64,000 bases of DNA from Sphingomonas immobilis (lineage in GTDB: Bacteria; Pseudomonadota; Alphaproteobacteria; Sphingomonadales; Sphingomonadaceae). The notes under the pieces are model-generated. The model had not been told where the DNA came from and searched no databases. It saw only the letters and a list, made by a program, of their open reading frames with translations. This document shows positions 23,032 through 39,329 of the stretch, in pieces. The DNA lies in NCBI RefSeq assembly GCF_030580995.1, contig NZ_JAUQSZ010000005.1:1-64000 (forward strand), in the 5' to 3' direction. Position 1 is the first letter of the stretch, and every line of letters starts with the position of its first letter. The translations under genes were made by a program, and so were the position numbers.

Positions 23032-24366
23032 TCAGGCGTGTTCGGGTTCGCCGTAGAGCACGGCGGAAATATCCTCGTGGCGGCCCTTGTCGTCGGTCGG
23101 TATCGGGGAAATCCCGTCACGGTCCGACAGGCCGATCGCGAACGAGGCGGCAGTGCGGCCCTCGCTGCCGTCGGGCAGGCGGTAGCGGGCGTCGGCGACG
23201 ATCACCGGCTGGAAATCGCCCTCGAGCTGCGAGCGCAGGACCGAGAGCGTGGCGTCGAGGCGCGTGCCCTCACCCGGCTCGATGGTGACGCCTTCGTGCG
23301 CACCGCGTTCGAGCAGCAGGCGCTCCATCTCGGTCGCGTCGGTGTGACCGGCCGGGAACATGAAGGTCGAGATCTGTACATGCTCGGCGGCGATCGATCC
23401 CGAATTGCCCACGGTCAGCTCGATCTCCACCATCGCCTCGTCGGCGTTGGTGCTGGCGCTGATCGGGCGCATCGCGAATTCGAGCCATGGGCGGTTGGCG
23501 ACGGGAGCGGCGGCATCGGTGAGCGCGGCGACATCGTCGCTTTCCGGCTCGGTCAGTTCGGCCTGGGTCGGCGCGACGGCGACGTCGGTTTCGACCAGCG
23601 GCTCGGCAGCGACGGCCACCGGGGCGACGTAGACGGGCTCGGCAACCGGCGTCGCGGCGACGGGCTCGACATAGGCAGGTTCCGCATAGGTCTCTTCATA
23701 ATAGACTTCTTCGTCGGCACGGCGGCGGCGCAGCGCGAAGAAGGCGGTCAGGCCAAGCACGATCAGGCCGCCGGCGACGAGCCAGGGCCAGAGCGGCGCG
23801 GCATCGGTATTGGTGGTCTGCTGAGTAGTGGTCGATTGCGCCGAAGTGTCGGCAGCGGGTTGAGCCGGAGCGGCCACCGGAGCCGCGGCGACAGGTGCTG
23901 CGGCGGGCGCGGCGGCTTCGGGGGCAGGTGCCGGTGCGGCAGGCTTCGCGGCGGGTGCGGCGGCGGCGGCCGGAGCGGGACGCTCGGCGCGGACGGTGCG
24001 CGTCTCGGTCTGGCGCGTAGCGGTGCGGCGGGCGGCCGGGCGCGCCGGGGCGGCGTCGGCTGCGGCCGTCTCGGTAACCTGCGCGGGGCCGGTCTTGGAC
24101 GGATCGATCGGCTGCACCACCGGCGACGGCGGCGCGAAGGTCGGCGCGGCGGGTGCCGCGGCCTGTGGTGCCGGGGCTGGAGCGGCCTGCACCGGCGCCG
24201 TGGGCGCGGGCTGTGCCACCGTCGGCGTGACGGGCGGCGGCGCGGCTTCCTGCTGCGCAAATGCCGGACCGGAAGCTGTCAGCGCGACAGCCAGAGCGGC
24301 GGTTGAAACGAGCGCGGCGAACGCGCGGCGATGCCCGGTTGCGGGCTTGGGGGTGTGTCCTCTCAT
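23032..24366 (-). CDS. Ala/Pro-rich membrane-anchored protein, paralog B
   Basis: About 444 residues from ATG 24366 (MRGHTPKPATGHRRAFAALV); an ATG 39 bases upstream is possible. The signal peptide is followed by a long Ala/Pro/Thr-rich linker, a transmembrane helix (LWPWLVAGGLIVLGLTAFFAL, about residue 205) and an RRRR stop. Then comes an acidic linker with PAYVEPVAATPVAEPVYVAP repeats and a C-terminal domain (RPWLEFAMRPISASTNADEA ... AASFAIGLSDRDG) homologous to paralog A. The topology puts the linker outside and the conserved domain in the cytoplasm. The gene diverges from rpoB. The function is unknown. Confidence 0.8.
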   Translation of the reverse strand: MRGHTPKPATGHRRAFAALVSTAALAVALTASGPAFAQQEAAPPPVTPTVAQPAPTAPVQAAPAPAPQAAAPAAPTFAPPSPVVQPIDPSKTGPAQVTETAAADAAPARPAARRTATRQTETRTVRAERPAPAAAAAPAAKPAAPAPAPEAAAPAAAPVAAAPVAAPAQPAADTSAQSTTTQQTTNTDAAPLWPWLVAGGLIVLGLTAFFALRRRRADEEVYYEETYAEPAYVEPVAATPVAEPVYVAPVAVAAEPLVETDVAVAPTQAELTEPESDDVAALTDAAAPVANRPWLEFAMRPISASTNADEAMVEIELTVGNSGSIAAEHVQISTFMFPAGHTDATEMERLLLERGAHEGVTIEPGEGTRLDATLSVLRSQLEGDFQPVIVADARYRLPDGSEGRTAASFAIGLSDRDGISPIPTDDKGRHEDISAVLYGEPEHA

Positions 24367-24467
24367 AACGGGTCTACAATGAAGGGAACCCGGGATTCGG
24401 CCCATGATCGGCTCGAAATTGCGGCAGTCCGGTGCTCGTCATCGACCAGCCGAATTAAACCAGTGGT

Positions 24468-24496
24468 TTGACACGATCCAACACCCCGCCTATATG
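24468..24496 (+). promoter_or_regulatory. sigma70 promoter of rpoBC
   Basis: TTGACA (24468-24473), an exact 17-base spacer and TATATG (24491-24496) form a near-consensus housekeeping promoter, 194 bases before rpoB. The leader holds a GTCCGG/CCGGAC hairpin (24643-24659) near the ribosome site GAGGG. The remaining bases of this 323-base gap show no gene. Confidence 0.8.
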
Positions 24497-24689
24497 GCTC
24501 TCTTCATCACAGCTTTCGGGAAATGACATGCCGTCGCGCAGCGTGTCGATCGGATTGAGGGTTGTGGTTTCACAAGGACGCTGAAGCTGCTGTTTTCCAG
24601 AACACGGAGAACGAGCGGCTTTTTGCGTCTTTATGCGTGCCCGTCCGGGCGAGCCGGACACGAATTTTGACTTGAGGGCAAAAAATCAC

Positions 24690-28841
<4,152 letters not shown>

Positions 28842-28853
28842 GCCACACTATCT

Positions 28854-28953
28854 CCCCTCCCGCTTGCGGGAGGGGTCGGGGGAGGGCCTGTGGGCCAAGC
28901 ACCTTCCCGACGCTGACATGCCCTCCCCTAGCCCCTCCCGCACGCGGGAGGGG
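28854..28953. repeat. 100-bp inverted repeat between rpoB and rpoC
   Basis: Arm 1 (28854-28886) contains CCCCTCCCGC-TTGC-GGGAGGGG and continues TCGGGGGAGGG. Arm 2 (28921-28953) begins CCCTCCCC and contains CCCCTCCCG-CAC-GCGGGAGGGG. Each arm folds on itself and the arms are also complementary, so the rpoBC transcript would hold a very stable structure ending 5-8 bases before the rpoC ribosome site. No T run follows. Confidence 0.85.
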
Positions 28954-28967
28954 AATTGGAGCTGAAA

Positions 28968-33257
<4,290 letters not shown>

Positions 33258-33285
33258 TCCTCGGGCTCGGGTGACCGAAGCGAAC

Positions 33286-33323
33286 AAAAGCCGCCGTCCG
33301 GGGAAACCCGGGCGGCGGTTTTG
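33286..33323 (+). terminator. intrinsic terminator of rpoBC
   Basis: AAAAGCCGCC-GT-CCGGG, loop GAAA, then CCCGGGCGGCGG followed by TTTTGTTTTG. It lies 29 bases after the rpoC stop. Confidence 0.9.
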
Positions 33324-33406
33324 TTTTGTCGAGAAGGGCGGATACGCAAAGTCTTAAACCCGACGGCATATCCCCTTTCACCGAAACCGGCGTGGGGCGA
33401 AACAGC

Positions 33407-33841
33407 GTGCAAAGACCGACATCGATCACAGTGTTCGCGCTGCTGTTCGGCTTCTCGACGCTGGTGGCGCTGCTGCTTGCGCTCTACGCCACGCGGACGA
33501 GCGATTTCGGTTTCAGAATCGCACCGGACGCGGCGCAGACGCTCGCCGCGCGGATCATGACGATCCGCCTGCTCGGGATCGCCTTCGCCTTGTCACTGAT
33601 GCTGCTAATATTCTTCGGCAGATCGCGCGCCGCACGCGGGGCGCTCGGCTTGCGCTGGATGCTCGGCCTCGCCACCAGCATCGCCTTCCTGCGCGCCGCC
33701 GGCATGATCACGTTGCCGAGCGAGAGCGGCGCGGCGGCGATCACGCTGTCGATAATCCAGTTGAGTGTCGAAGGTCTGGCGATCCTGATCCTCTACGGCG
33801 AAGACGCCGCGACGTGGTTCGATCGCCGGCGGGTCTATTGA
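33407..33841 (+). CDS. hypothetical four-helix membrane protein
   Basis: About 144 residues from GTG 33407 (GGGGCGA upstream); longer in-frame starts would run into the rpoC terminator region. Four hydrophobic segments are visible: ITVFALLFGFSTLVALLLAL, LLGIAFALSLMLLIFF, WMLGLATSIAFLRAAGMI and AITLSIIQLSVEGLAILIL. The C-terminus is charged (YGEDAATWFDRRRVY). No family motif is recognised. It is a stand-alone gene. Confidence 0.6.
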   Translation: MQRPTSITVFALLFGFSTLVALLLALYATRTSDFGFRIAPDAAQTLAARIMTIRLLGIAFALSLMLLIFFGRSRAARGALGLRWMLGLATSIAFLRAAGMITLPSESGAAAITLSIIQLSVEGLAILILYGEDAATWFDRRRVY

Positions 33842-33961
33842 CGAAACGTAGCGCGACGGTGTCAACAATCCTGCGCGCCTGACAGTCATTGCACCTAACC
33901 CGTTGATTTACCTCATCCGTTCATGTCGCGATTGTGCTATAGGCGTAAGGCACTCCGCGAT

Positions 33962-34582
33962 ATGATGGCCCCCGTGTTCGATCTTTTTCTCACCGCGGCA
34001 TACGCCCCCTTCACCGTCGCCTTCTTCGTAATGATCGGCATCGGCCTGATCGAAGCGATCGGGCTCGGGCTCGGCAGCCTCGATCTCGACGGTCATGTCG
34101 AGATCGGTCATGCCGAGGCACCCGACGTGCTCGGCTGGCTCGGCTTCGGGCGCGGGCTGCCGATCCTGATCTGGCTGACGTCGCTGCTCGGCTGCTTCAC
34201 CATCGCGGGCGTCGCGCTCCAGCAGCTTGCCGGCCCCTTCCACTGGGGCATCGCGGTGGCGATCGCCCTGCCCGTCGCGCTCGTCGCCAACGCCTTCGCG
34301 GCGGGCGGACTCGCGCGCGTCATGCCGAGCTATGAGACGACCGTCATCGGCGTCGAGGATCTGCTGATGCAGCGCGGCACCGTGCTGGAGGGCACTGCAG
34401 GGCGCGGCCGCCCCGCCCGCGCGAAGGTGATCGATCAGCACGGCCAGGCGCATTACGTCATGGTCGAGCCGCATGACGATCACACCACCGTCGCGCAGGG
34501 CGAAAGCGCCCTGCTCGTCCGGCGCGACGGCCGCACCTTCTACGTCGTGCCCGATACCGACCCGACCCTTCGACCGATCTGA
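33962..34582 (+). CDS. yqiJ: YqiJ/NfeD-like membrane protein (OB-fold)
   Basis: A 206-residue protein from ATG 33962; a second ATG follows at once. Helices near the N-terminus (AAYAPFTVAFFVMIGIGLIEAIGLGLG) and around 65-115 are followed by a C-terminal OB-fold-like domain (GTVLEGTAGRGRPARAKVIDQ ... ESALLVRRDGRTFYVVP). This matches YqiJ/NfeD proteins that partner flotillins in membrane microdomains. The flotillin gene starts 23 bases later, supporting a functional pair. Confidence 0.8.
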   Translation: MMAPVFDLFLTAAYAPFTVAFFVMIGIGLIEAIGLGLGSLDLDGHVEIGHAEAPDVLGWLGFGRGLPILIWLTSLLGCFTIAGVALQQLAGPFHWGIAVAIALPVALVANAFAAGGLARVMPSYETTVIGVEDLLMQRGTVLEGTAGRGRPARAKVIDQHGQAHYVMVEPHDDHTTVAQGESALLVRRDGRTFYVVPDTDPTLRPI

Positions 34583-34605
34583 ACCCCGCTCCACAGGAGA
34601 CCCAC

Positions 34606-36312
34606 GTGCCCGCTTCGCTCATCACCATCCTGATCTACGCCGGCATCGTGCTGCTCGCGCTCGTCGTGATCGGCGTGATCCTGACCCGGCTCTATCGCCG
34701 CGCGACCAAGGACGTCGCGCTGATCCGCACCGGCTTCGGCGGTGAGAAGGTCGTGCTTAACGGCGGCATCATGGTCATCCCCGTGCTGCACGAACTGATG
34801 CAGGTGCGCCTGACGACGGTGAAGCTGGAGGTGTCGCGCCTCAACAAGGACGCGCTGATCACGCTCGACAAGTTGCGCGTCGATGTCGTCGGCCTGTTCC
34901 ACATCAAGGTGAAGCCCGACGCGGAGTCGATCGCCGCCGCCGCGCAGACGCTCGGCAATTCGGTGAACAGCCCGGATGCGGTGAAGTCGCTGCTCGACGG
35001 CAAGCTCGTCTCGGCGCTGCGCTCGGTCGCGGCGACGATGACGATGGAGCATCTCCACGCCAACCGCGCCGACTTCATCCAGAAGGTGCAGGAAGCGCTG
35101 ATGACCGATCTCGACATGAACGGCTTCCAGCTCGAGTCCGTGTCGATCACCCATTTCGACCAGACGGCGTTCGAACATTTCAACGAAAACAATGCCTTCG
35201 ACGCCGAGGGCCTCACCGTGCTGACCCGCACGATCGAGGAGCGCAAGAAGATCCGCAACGACATCGTCGCGACCAACCGCGTCGAGATCGAGCAGCGCAA
35301 CCTCGAGGCGAATAACCAGAGCCTCGAGATCGCGCAGGCGGCCGAACAGGCGCGCCTCACGCAGGAGCAGACGCTTGCGGCGCTGCGCGCACAGCAGGCG
35401 ACCGCCATCGCCACCGCCGAAGCCGAACAGACCCGCCTCGCCGAGATCGCCCGCATCACCGCCGAACAGGCGCAGACCGTCGCCCAGACCGAAGCCGACA
35501 AGGTGACGCAGACCGCGACCATCGCGCGCGACGGCGCCGTGCAGACCGCCTCGATCGAGCGCGATCGCAACATCGAGCTAGCGCGCATCACCACGGCGGT
35601 GCAGACCGCGCAGAAATCGGAAGAGGAATCGACCGCCACCGCCGCCGCCAACGAGGCACGTGCGCTCGCCGTCCGCGCCGAGGAAAGCGTCGCCACCGCC
35701 AAGGCGACCGAGATCGCGAACCGCAACAAGAACGTCGCGGTGATCGCGGCGACGCAGCGCGCGCAGGAGGAAGCGGTGCAGATCACCGTCGCCGCCACCG
35801 CCGAGAAGGAGGCGGCCGAGGCGCGCGCCACCGCGCTGCGCACCGAAGCGGTCGCGCAGGCCGATGCCGAGAAGGCGCGCGCCGAGGGCCGCGCCGCCGC
35901 CTTCCAGGTCGACGCGGCGGGCCAGACCGCGCTCAACCAGGCGACCAATATCCTCAGCGATGCGCAGACCGCTCTGCTGGTACGCAAGGCGATGCTGGAA
36001 GCGCTGCCCGGCATCATCGCCGCGGCGGGCAAGCCGATCGAGCAGATCGACAAGATCTCGATCCTCGACGCGCGCGGCCTGCACGGCGACGGTGCCGCGG
36101 GCGACGCGGCTGGCGGCACCGGCAACCTCGCCGATGCGGCCGTTGCGGCGGCGATGCGCTACCGCGTCGGCGGCCCGCTGATCGATGCGCTGATGGCCGA
36201 GCTCGGCATGAACGGCGCGACGATGGGCGGCATGCTCGCCGGTGCCGCCGCACCGACTGTGGCGGTGCCGGTGGTGGCCGAGGTTGTGGAGAAACCGGAC
36301 TCGGGTGCCTGA
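34606..36312 (+). CDS. yqiK: flotillin family protein (YqiK-like)
   Basis: A 568-residue protein from GTG 34606 with CAGGAGA upstream. An N-terminal transmembrane helix (residues about 6-27) is followed by an SPFH/band-7 domain (about 35-210, including HELMQVRLTTVKLEVSRL and FQLESVSITHFDQTAFEHF). Then comes a long Ala/Glu-rich coiled coil (about 205-460) with repeated AxxAR/ARxT patterns. The C-terminus is Gly/Ala/Met-rich. Flotillins oligomerise at the inner membrane and organise lipid microdomains. It is paired with yqiJ. Confidence 0.9.
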   Translation: MPASLITILIYAGIVLLALVVIGVILTRLYRRATKDVALIRTGFGGEKVVLNGGIMVIPVLHELMQVRLTTVKLEVSRLNKDALITLDKLRVDVVGLFHIKVKPDAESIAAAAQTLGNSVNSPDAVKSLLDGKLVSALRSVAATMTMEHLHANRADFIQKVQEALMTDLDMNGFQLESVSITHFDQTAFEHFNENNAFDAEGLTVLTRTIEERKKIRNDIVATNRVEIEQRNLEANNQSLEIAQAAEQARLTQEQTLAALRAQQATAIATAEAEQTRLAEIARITAEQAQTVAQTEADKVTQTATIARDGAVQTASIERDRNIELARITTAVQTAQKSEEESTATAAANEARALAVRAEESVATAKATEIANRNKNVAVIAATQRAQEEAVQITVAATAEKEAAEARATALRTEAVAQADAEKARAEGRAAAFQVDAAGQTALNQATNILSDAQTALLVRKAMLEALPGIIAAAGKPIEQIDKISILDARGLHGDGAAGDAAGGTGNLADAAVAAAMRYRVGGPLIDALMAELGMNGATMGGMLAGAAAPTVAVPVVAEVVEKPDSGA

Positions 36313-36320
36313 GAAGCAAG

Positions 36321-36350
36321 CGTCACCCCGGCCTTGAGCCGGGGCCCCGC
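36321..36350. repeat. CGTCACCCCGGC-type repeat fragment
   Basis: CGTCACCCCGGC, CTTGA, GCCGGGG: one arm of the same palindrome seen complete at 15495-15603. It lies 9 bases after the flotillin stop. Confidence 0.65.
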
Positions 36351-36372
36351 TTCTTCTGTCTCAGGACGTCGC

Positions 36373-36496
36373 GCCGACGGCAAAGCCGTCGGCCGGGTTC
36401 GGCGCTTGCGCCGACCCGCCGGCCGTAAGCGGCGCTGCGCGTCGCGCACCGGCGCCGTCCTCCGGCTACGCCTACGCGACGCGCCTGCGCCGCTTA
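36373..36496 (-). repeat. three-hairpin compound element, copy 7
   Basis: Hairpin 1 is GCCGACGGC (36373-36381) with GCCGTCGGC (36385-36393). Hairpin 2 is GGGT-t-CGGCGC with GCGCCGACCC (36395-36417). Linker GCCGGCCG follows. Hairpin 3 is enlarged, with outer arms TAAGCGGCGC (36426-36435) and GCGCCGCTTA (36487-36496) and inner arms GCGCGTCGCG and CGCGACGCGC. The outer right arm contains the TAA stop codon of the minus-strand DUF2794 gene. Confidence 0.88.
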
Positions 36497-36835
36497 CTCG
36501 ACCAGCTTCACCAGCCTCCGCTCCACCGGTGCCAGCACCGGCCCGAGCTCATGCCCGCGCTTCACGATCGCGCCGTGCTCGCCGACCAGCGCCCACATGC
36601 CCTGCTTGTTCCTGAGCGCCGGGCGTTTCTCGATGCGGAACTCCGGCCGCTCCGCCGTCCGCCGGAAGCACGCGAACACCGCCGCGTCCTTGCCCAGCTC
36701 GATCGCATAGTCGCGCCAATGCCCGGCCGCGACCATGCGGCCGTAGAGATCGAGGATGCGCGTGAGTTCGAGCCGGTCGAACCCGATCTGGAGCGGCTGC
36801 CCGCCCGCGTTGGGAAAAGGCGTTACCGTCCCCAT
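36494..36835 (-). CDS. DUF2794 domain-containing protein
   Basis: A 113-residue protein from ATG 36835 (MGTVTPFPNAGGQPLQ). The conserved DUF2794 pattern is clear: FDRLELTRILDLYGRMVAAG, WRDYAIELGKDAAVFACFRR, RIEKRPALRNKQG and KRGHELGPVL. The family is small and confined largely to Alphaproteobacteria, and its function is unknown. The start overlaps the cysE stop (TGATG), so it is translationally coupled to cysteine biosynthesis. This conserved neighbour relation is the only functional hint. Its stop lies in compound repeat copy 7. Confidence 0.9.
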   Translation of the reverse strand: MGTVTPFPNAGGQPLQIGFDRLELTRILDLYGRMVAAGHWRDYAIELGKDAAVFACFRRTAERPEFRIEKRPALRNKQGMWALVGEHGAIVKRGHELGPVLAPVERRLVKLVE

Positions 36836-37506
36836 CAGGCGCGGTTGCGCATGACCTCGTTGTCGGCGAGCAGCGCGTCGAGCCGCTTGCGCATCGTCTC
36901 CAGCTCGCAGCGCAGCAGTTCGACCTTCTGCGTCTGCGGATCGAACATCTGGCTGCACGGCGTGCCGTAGGCGAGGAAGGCGGGATCGCGCTCGACCATC
37001 GTCGCGCGCGCCGGGATGCCGACCATCACCGCGCCCGCCGCCACGTCGCGCGTGGCGACGGCGTTGGCGCCGATGCGCGCGCCCTTGCCGACCGTGATCG
37101 GCCCGAGCACCTGCGCGCCCGAACCGAGGATCGCACCGTCGAGGATGGTCGGATGGCGCTTGCCCGCCACGCCATTGTCGGGGCTGGTGCCGCCCAGCGT
37201 CACGCCCTGATAGATCGTCACGCCGTCGCCGATGGTCGCCGTCTCGCCGATCACCACGCCGAAGCCGTGATCGATGAAGAGGTTATGCCCGATCGTCGCG
37301 CCGGGGTGGATGTCCACGCCGGTCCACGCCCGCGAAAAGTGATTGATGCAGCGCGCGAGGAAATACAGCTCCGCCTTGAACAGGCGGTGCGCGACGCGGT
37401 GCCACGCCACCGCCCACACGCCCGGATAGGTCAGGATCTCGGCACGCGACCGCGGCGCGGGATCGCGCGCCTTGATCGAATCGAGATAGGCGATCAGTCG
37501 CCGCAT
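36835..37506 (-). CDS. cysE: serine O-acetyltransferase
   Basis: A 223-residue protein from ATG 37506 (MRRLIAYLDSIKARDPA). It is the short EpsC-type form, without the long N-terminal helical domain of enterobacterial CysE. The left-handed beta-helix hexapeptide region includes VDIHPGATIGHNLFIDHGFGVV, TIGDGVTIYQGVTLGG and GARIGANAVATRDV. It acetylates serine with acetyl-CoA as the first step to cysteine. A nested inverted repeat in the gap shared with the divergent TSUP transporter may control both. Confidence 0.93.
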   Translation of the reverse strand: MRRLIAYLDSIKARDPAPRSRAEILTYPGVWAVAWHRVAHRLFKAELYFLARCINHFSRAWTGVDIHPGATIGHNLFIDHGFGVVIGETATIGDGVTIYQGVTLGGTSPDNGVAGKRHPTILDGAILGSGAQVLGPITVGKGARIGANAVATRDVAAGAVMVGIPARATMVERDPAFLAYGTPCSQMFDPQTQKVELLRCELETMRKRLDALLADNEVMRNRA

Positions 37507-37582
37507 AAAACCGTGTCCCCAAACATCTTTCCGCGCACATAATCGCATATCGGCAACAATTAAAGTACCGGGCGGTAGCGAA

Positions 37583-37627
37583 GTTCCCTAATTGTAAAAC
37601 CTAGCTTTTTACTAGGATTTCGGGAAC
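37583..37627. promoter_or_regulatory. nested inverted repeat between cysE and TSUP gene
   Basis: The outer arms are GTTCCC (37583-37588) and GGGAAC (37622-37627). The inner arms are CCTAG (37600-37604) and CTAGG (37612-37616), flanked by A-rich and T-rich stretches. It lies in a 165-base divergent gap and is centred 66 bases before the transporter start. The double symmetry suggests an operator for a dimeric regulator or a transcribed hairpin. A sulfur-responsive role is inferred from the two flanking genes. Confidence 0.5.
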
Positions 37628-37671
37628 GCGGCGGCTACCAAGCGTTATACTGTCCCCAGCCGAGCGGATGC

Positions 37672-38442
37672 ATGCCCGAATTTCACTTCACCGATATCGA
37701 AAGCATCCTCCCCTTCATCGCCGTCGGCTTCCTCGCGCAGCTCATCGACGGCGCGCTCGGCATGGCGTTCGGGCTGATCAATTCCACGCTGCTGGTAAGC
37801 GTGCTGGGCGTTCCCCCCGCCCTCGCCTCGGCCAGCGTCCACGCGGTCGAAACCTTCACCACCGCCGCGTCTGGCGCGAGTCACGTCTGGCACCGCAACG
37901 TCGACTGGAAGCTGTTCCGGCGGCTGGTGATCCCCGGCATGATCGGCGGCTTCCTCGGCGCGTACGTGCTGAGCAACATCGATGCGGGCGTCGCCAAGCC
38001 GTTCGTGATGGCATACCTCGCCGCGATCGGGCTTTACCTCCTCTACCGCGCATGGCGCGGCGCGATCGAGGTGAAGTCGCCGCGCGTCGTCGCGCCGCTC
38101 GGGCTGGTCGGCGGCTTCCTCGATGCGGCGGGCGGCGGCGGCTGGGGCCCGGTGGTGACGTCGAACCTGCTCGTCCAGGGCAGCGCCCCGCGCCATACGA
38201 TCGGCACCGTCAACACCAGCGAGTTCTTCCTGACGACGACGGTCTCGATCGCCTTCATCACGCAGATCGGCTTTGCGGCCTTCACGCTAGCGACGCTCGG
38301 CCTGCTGATCGGCGGGCTGGTCGCCGCGCCGCTCGGCGGGCTGCTCGCCAAGCGCGTGCCGACGCGGCCGCTGATGGCGATGGTCGGCACGCTGCTGACG
38401 CTGACCAGCGCCTTCACGATCTGGCAGGCGCTGAACAAATAG
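37672..38442 (+). CDS. TSUP family transporter (TauE/SafE-like)
   Basis: A 256-residue integral membrane protein with seven to eight hydrophobic helices and the twofold repeat typical of TSUP proteins: [20 protein letters not shown] near residue 19 and [20 protein letters not shown] near residue 149. The family exports or imports sulfite, sulfolactate, taurine or related anions. Its position divergent from cysE suggests a sulfur compound, and direction and substrate are not determined. It is complete and starts [11 protein letters not shown]. Confidence 0.9.
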   Translation: MPEFHFTDIESILPFIAVGFLAQLIDGALGMAFGLINSTLLVSVLGVPPALASASVHAVETFTTAASGASHVWHRNVDWKLFRRLVIPGMIGGFLGAYVLSNIDAGVAKPFVMAYLAAIGLYLLYRAWRGAIEVKSPRVVAPLGLVGGFLDAAGGGGWGPVVTSNLLVQGSAPRHTIGTVNTSEFFLTTTVSIAFITQIGFAAFTLATLGLLIGGLVAAPLGGLLAKRVPTRPLMAMVGTLLTLTSAFTIWQALNK

Positions 38443-38475
38443 ATCAATCACGCACTATTGATCGATTTCCTCAAT
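38439..38475 (+). promoter_or_regulatory. ATCAAT/ATTGAT repeats at the ahpC promoter (OxyR candidate)
   Basis: GATCAAT (38442-38448) and ATTGATC (38457-38463) form a perfect inverted repeat with an 8-base spacer. A third half, TCAAT (38471-38475), pairs with ATTGA across 9 bases. TTGATC can act as the -35 box, with an AT-rich -10 near 38478-38484. LysR-type regulators bind such T-N11-A symmetric halves, and oxyR lies downstream. OxyR binding is inferred from context. Confidence 0.45.
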
Positions 38476-38564
38476 CGTACATAACGGAGTTCTGCGTTTC
38501 AGGGAATCGCACCCCCTGCCTATATCCGTCCTCGTACCACCCACCCCCTGAAGGAGACTGCCCC

Positions 38565-39128
38565 ATGTCGATCATCGGCAAGACGATCAAACCGTTCACC
38601 GCGACCGCGTTCAAGGAAGGCAAATTCGTCGACGTGACCGATGCCGACGTGAAGGGCAAATGGTCGGTATTCTTCTTCTACCCGGCGGATTTCACCTTCG
38701 TGTGCCCGACCGAGCTGGAAGATCTCGCCGACATCTACCCGACGCTGCAGAAGATGGGCGTCGAGGTCTATTCGGTCTCCACCGACACGCATTTCAGCCA
38801 CAAGGCATGGCACGACACCTCGCCCGCCATCGGCAAGATCAACTATTTCATGCTCGGCGATCAGAACCACGTGATCTCGAACAATTTCGACATCCTGCGT
38901 GAAGGCGTCGGCCTCGCCGATCGCGGCACCTTCGTCGCCGATCCCGACGGCGTCGTGCAGCTCGTCGAAATCACGCCCGAGGGCGTGGGCCGCAACGCCG
39001 CCGAGCTGCTGCGCAAGATCAAGGCCGCGCAATATTGGGCTTCGCACCCCGGCGAGGTCTGCCCGGCGAAGTGGGAAGAGGGCGAGGCCACGCTGGCTCC
39101 GTCGCTCGATCTGGTCGGCAAGATCTAA
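38565..39128 (+). CDS. ahpC: alkyl hydroperoxide reductase subunit C (peroxiredoxin)
   Basis: A 187-residue typical 2-Cys peroxiredoxin. The peroxidatic Cys is in [13 protein letters not shown] (about residue 47) and the resolving Cys in [10 protein letters not shown] (about 166). It reduces hydrogen peroxide, alkyl peroxides and peroxynitrite and is recycled by AhpF. ATG 38565 follows AAGGAG. A strong terminator follows the gene, so ahpF may depend partly on its own promoter or on read-through. Confidence 0.97.
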   Translation: MSIIGKTIKPFTATAFKEGKFVDVTDADVKGKWSVFFFYPADFTFVCPTELEDLADIYPTLQKMGVEVYSVSTDTHFSHKAWHDTSPAIGKINYFMLGDQNHVISNNFDILREGVGLADRGTFVADPDGVVQLVEITPEGVGRNAAELLRKIKAAQYWASHPGEVCPAKWEEGEATLAPSLDLVGKI

Positions 39129-39155
39129 CCCAATCCCAGCCCCCTGGGTCGCACG

Positions 39156-39194
39156 TGGCCGGGGCGGGGAAACTCGCCCCGGCCATTTGTTTTC
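39156..39194 (+). terminator. intrinsic terminator of ahpC
   Basis: TGGCCGGGGCG (39156-39166) pairs perfectly with CGCCCCGGCCA (39175-39185), followed by TTTGTTTTC. This allows more AhpC than AhpF. Confidence 0.9.
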
Positions 39195-39213
39195 AAAGGA
39201 TAGGAACCCACCA

Positions 39214-39294
39214 CCGTTCGCCCTGAGCTTGTCGAGGGGCTGTCCTTCTTCCGCGGAAGAAAGTGCAGGGCTTCGACAAGCTCAGCCCGAACGG
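39214..39294. repeat. TTCGACAAGCTCAG inverted repeat
   Basis: The left arm CCGTTCGCCCTGAGCTTGTCG (first 20 bases from 39214) and a right arm ending CTTCGACAAGCTCAGCCCG, then AACGG, are near-perfect complements. The centre TTCTTCCGCGGAAGAA (39246-39261) is itself a perfect palindrome. This is a known-looking sphingomonad repeat (recalled, not searched). It lies between the ahpC terminator and ahpF. Confidence 0.85.
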
Positions 39295-39329
39295 GAAAGG
39301 GATCATCGCTTTCGCAGGAGTTACCCCCG

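Noticed and set aside
37507..37671. Riboswitch (SAM or cysteine-related) upstream of cysE or the TSUP gene
   Set aside because: Only the nested palindrome is seen; no known aptamer core could be recognised.
38439..38458. Enterobacterial OxyR consensus (ATAG-N7-CTAT) before ahpC
   Set aside because: ATAG and CTAT are present but spaced 12 bases apart, so the ATCAAT/ATTGAT repeats are preferred as the candidate site.
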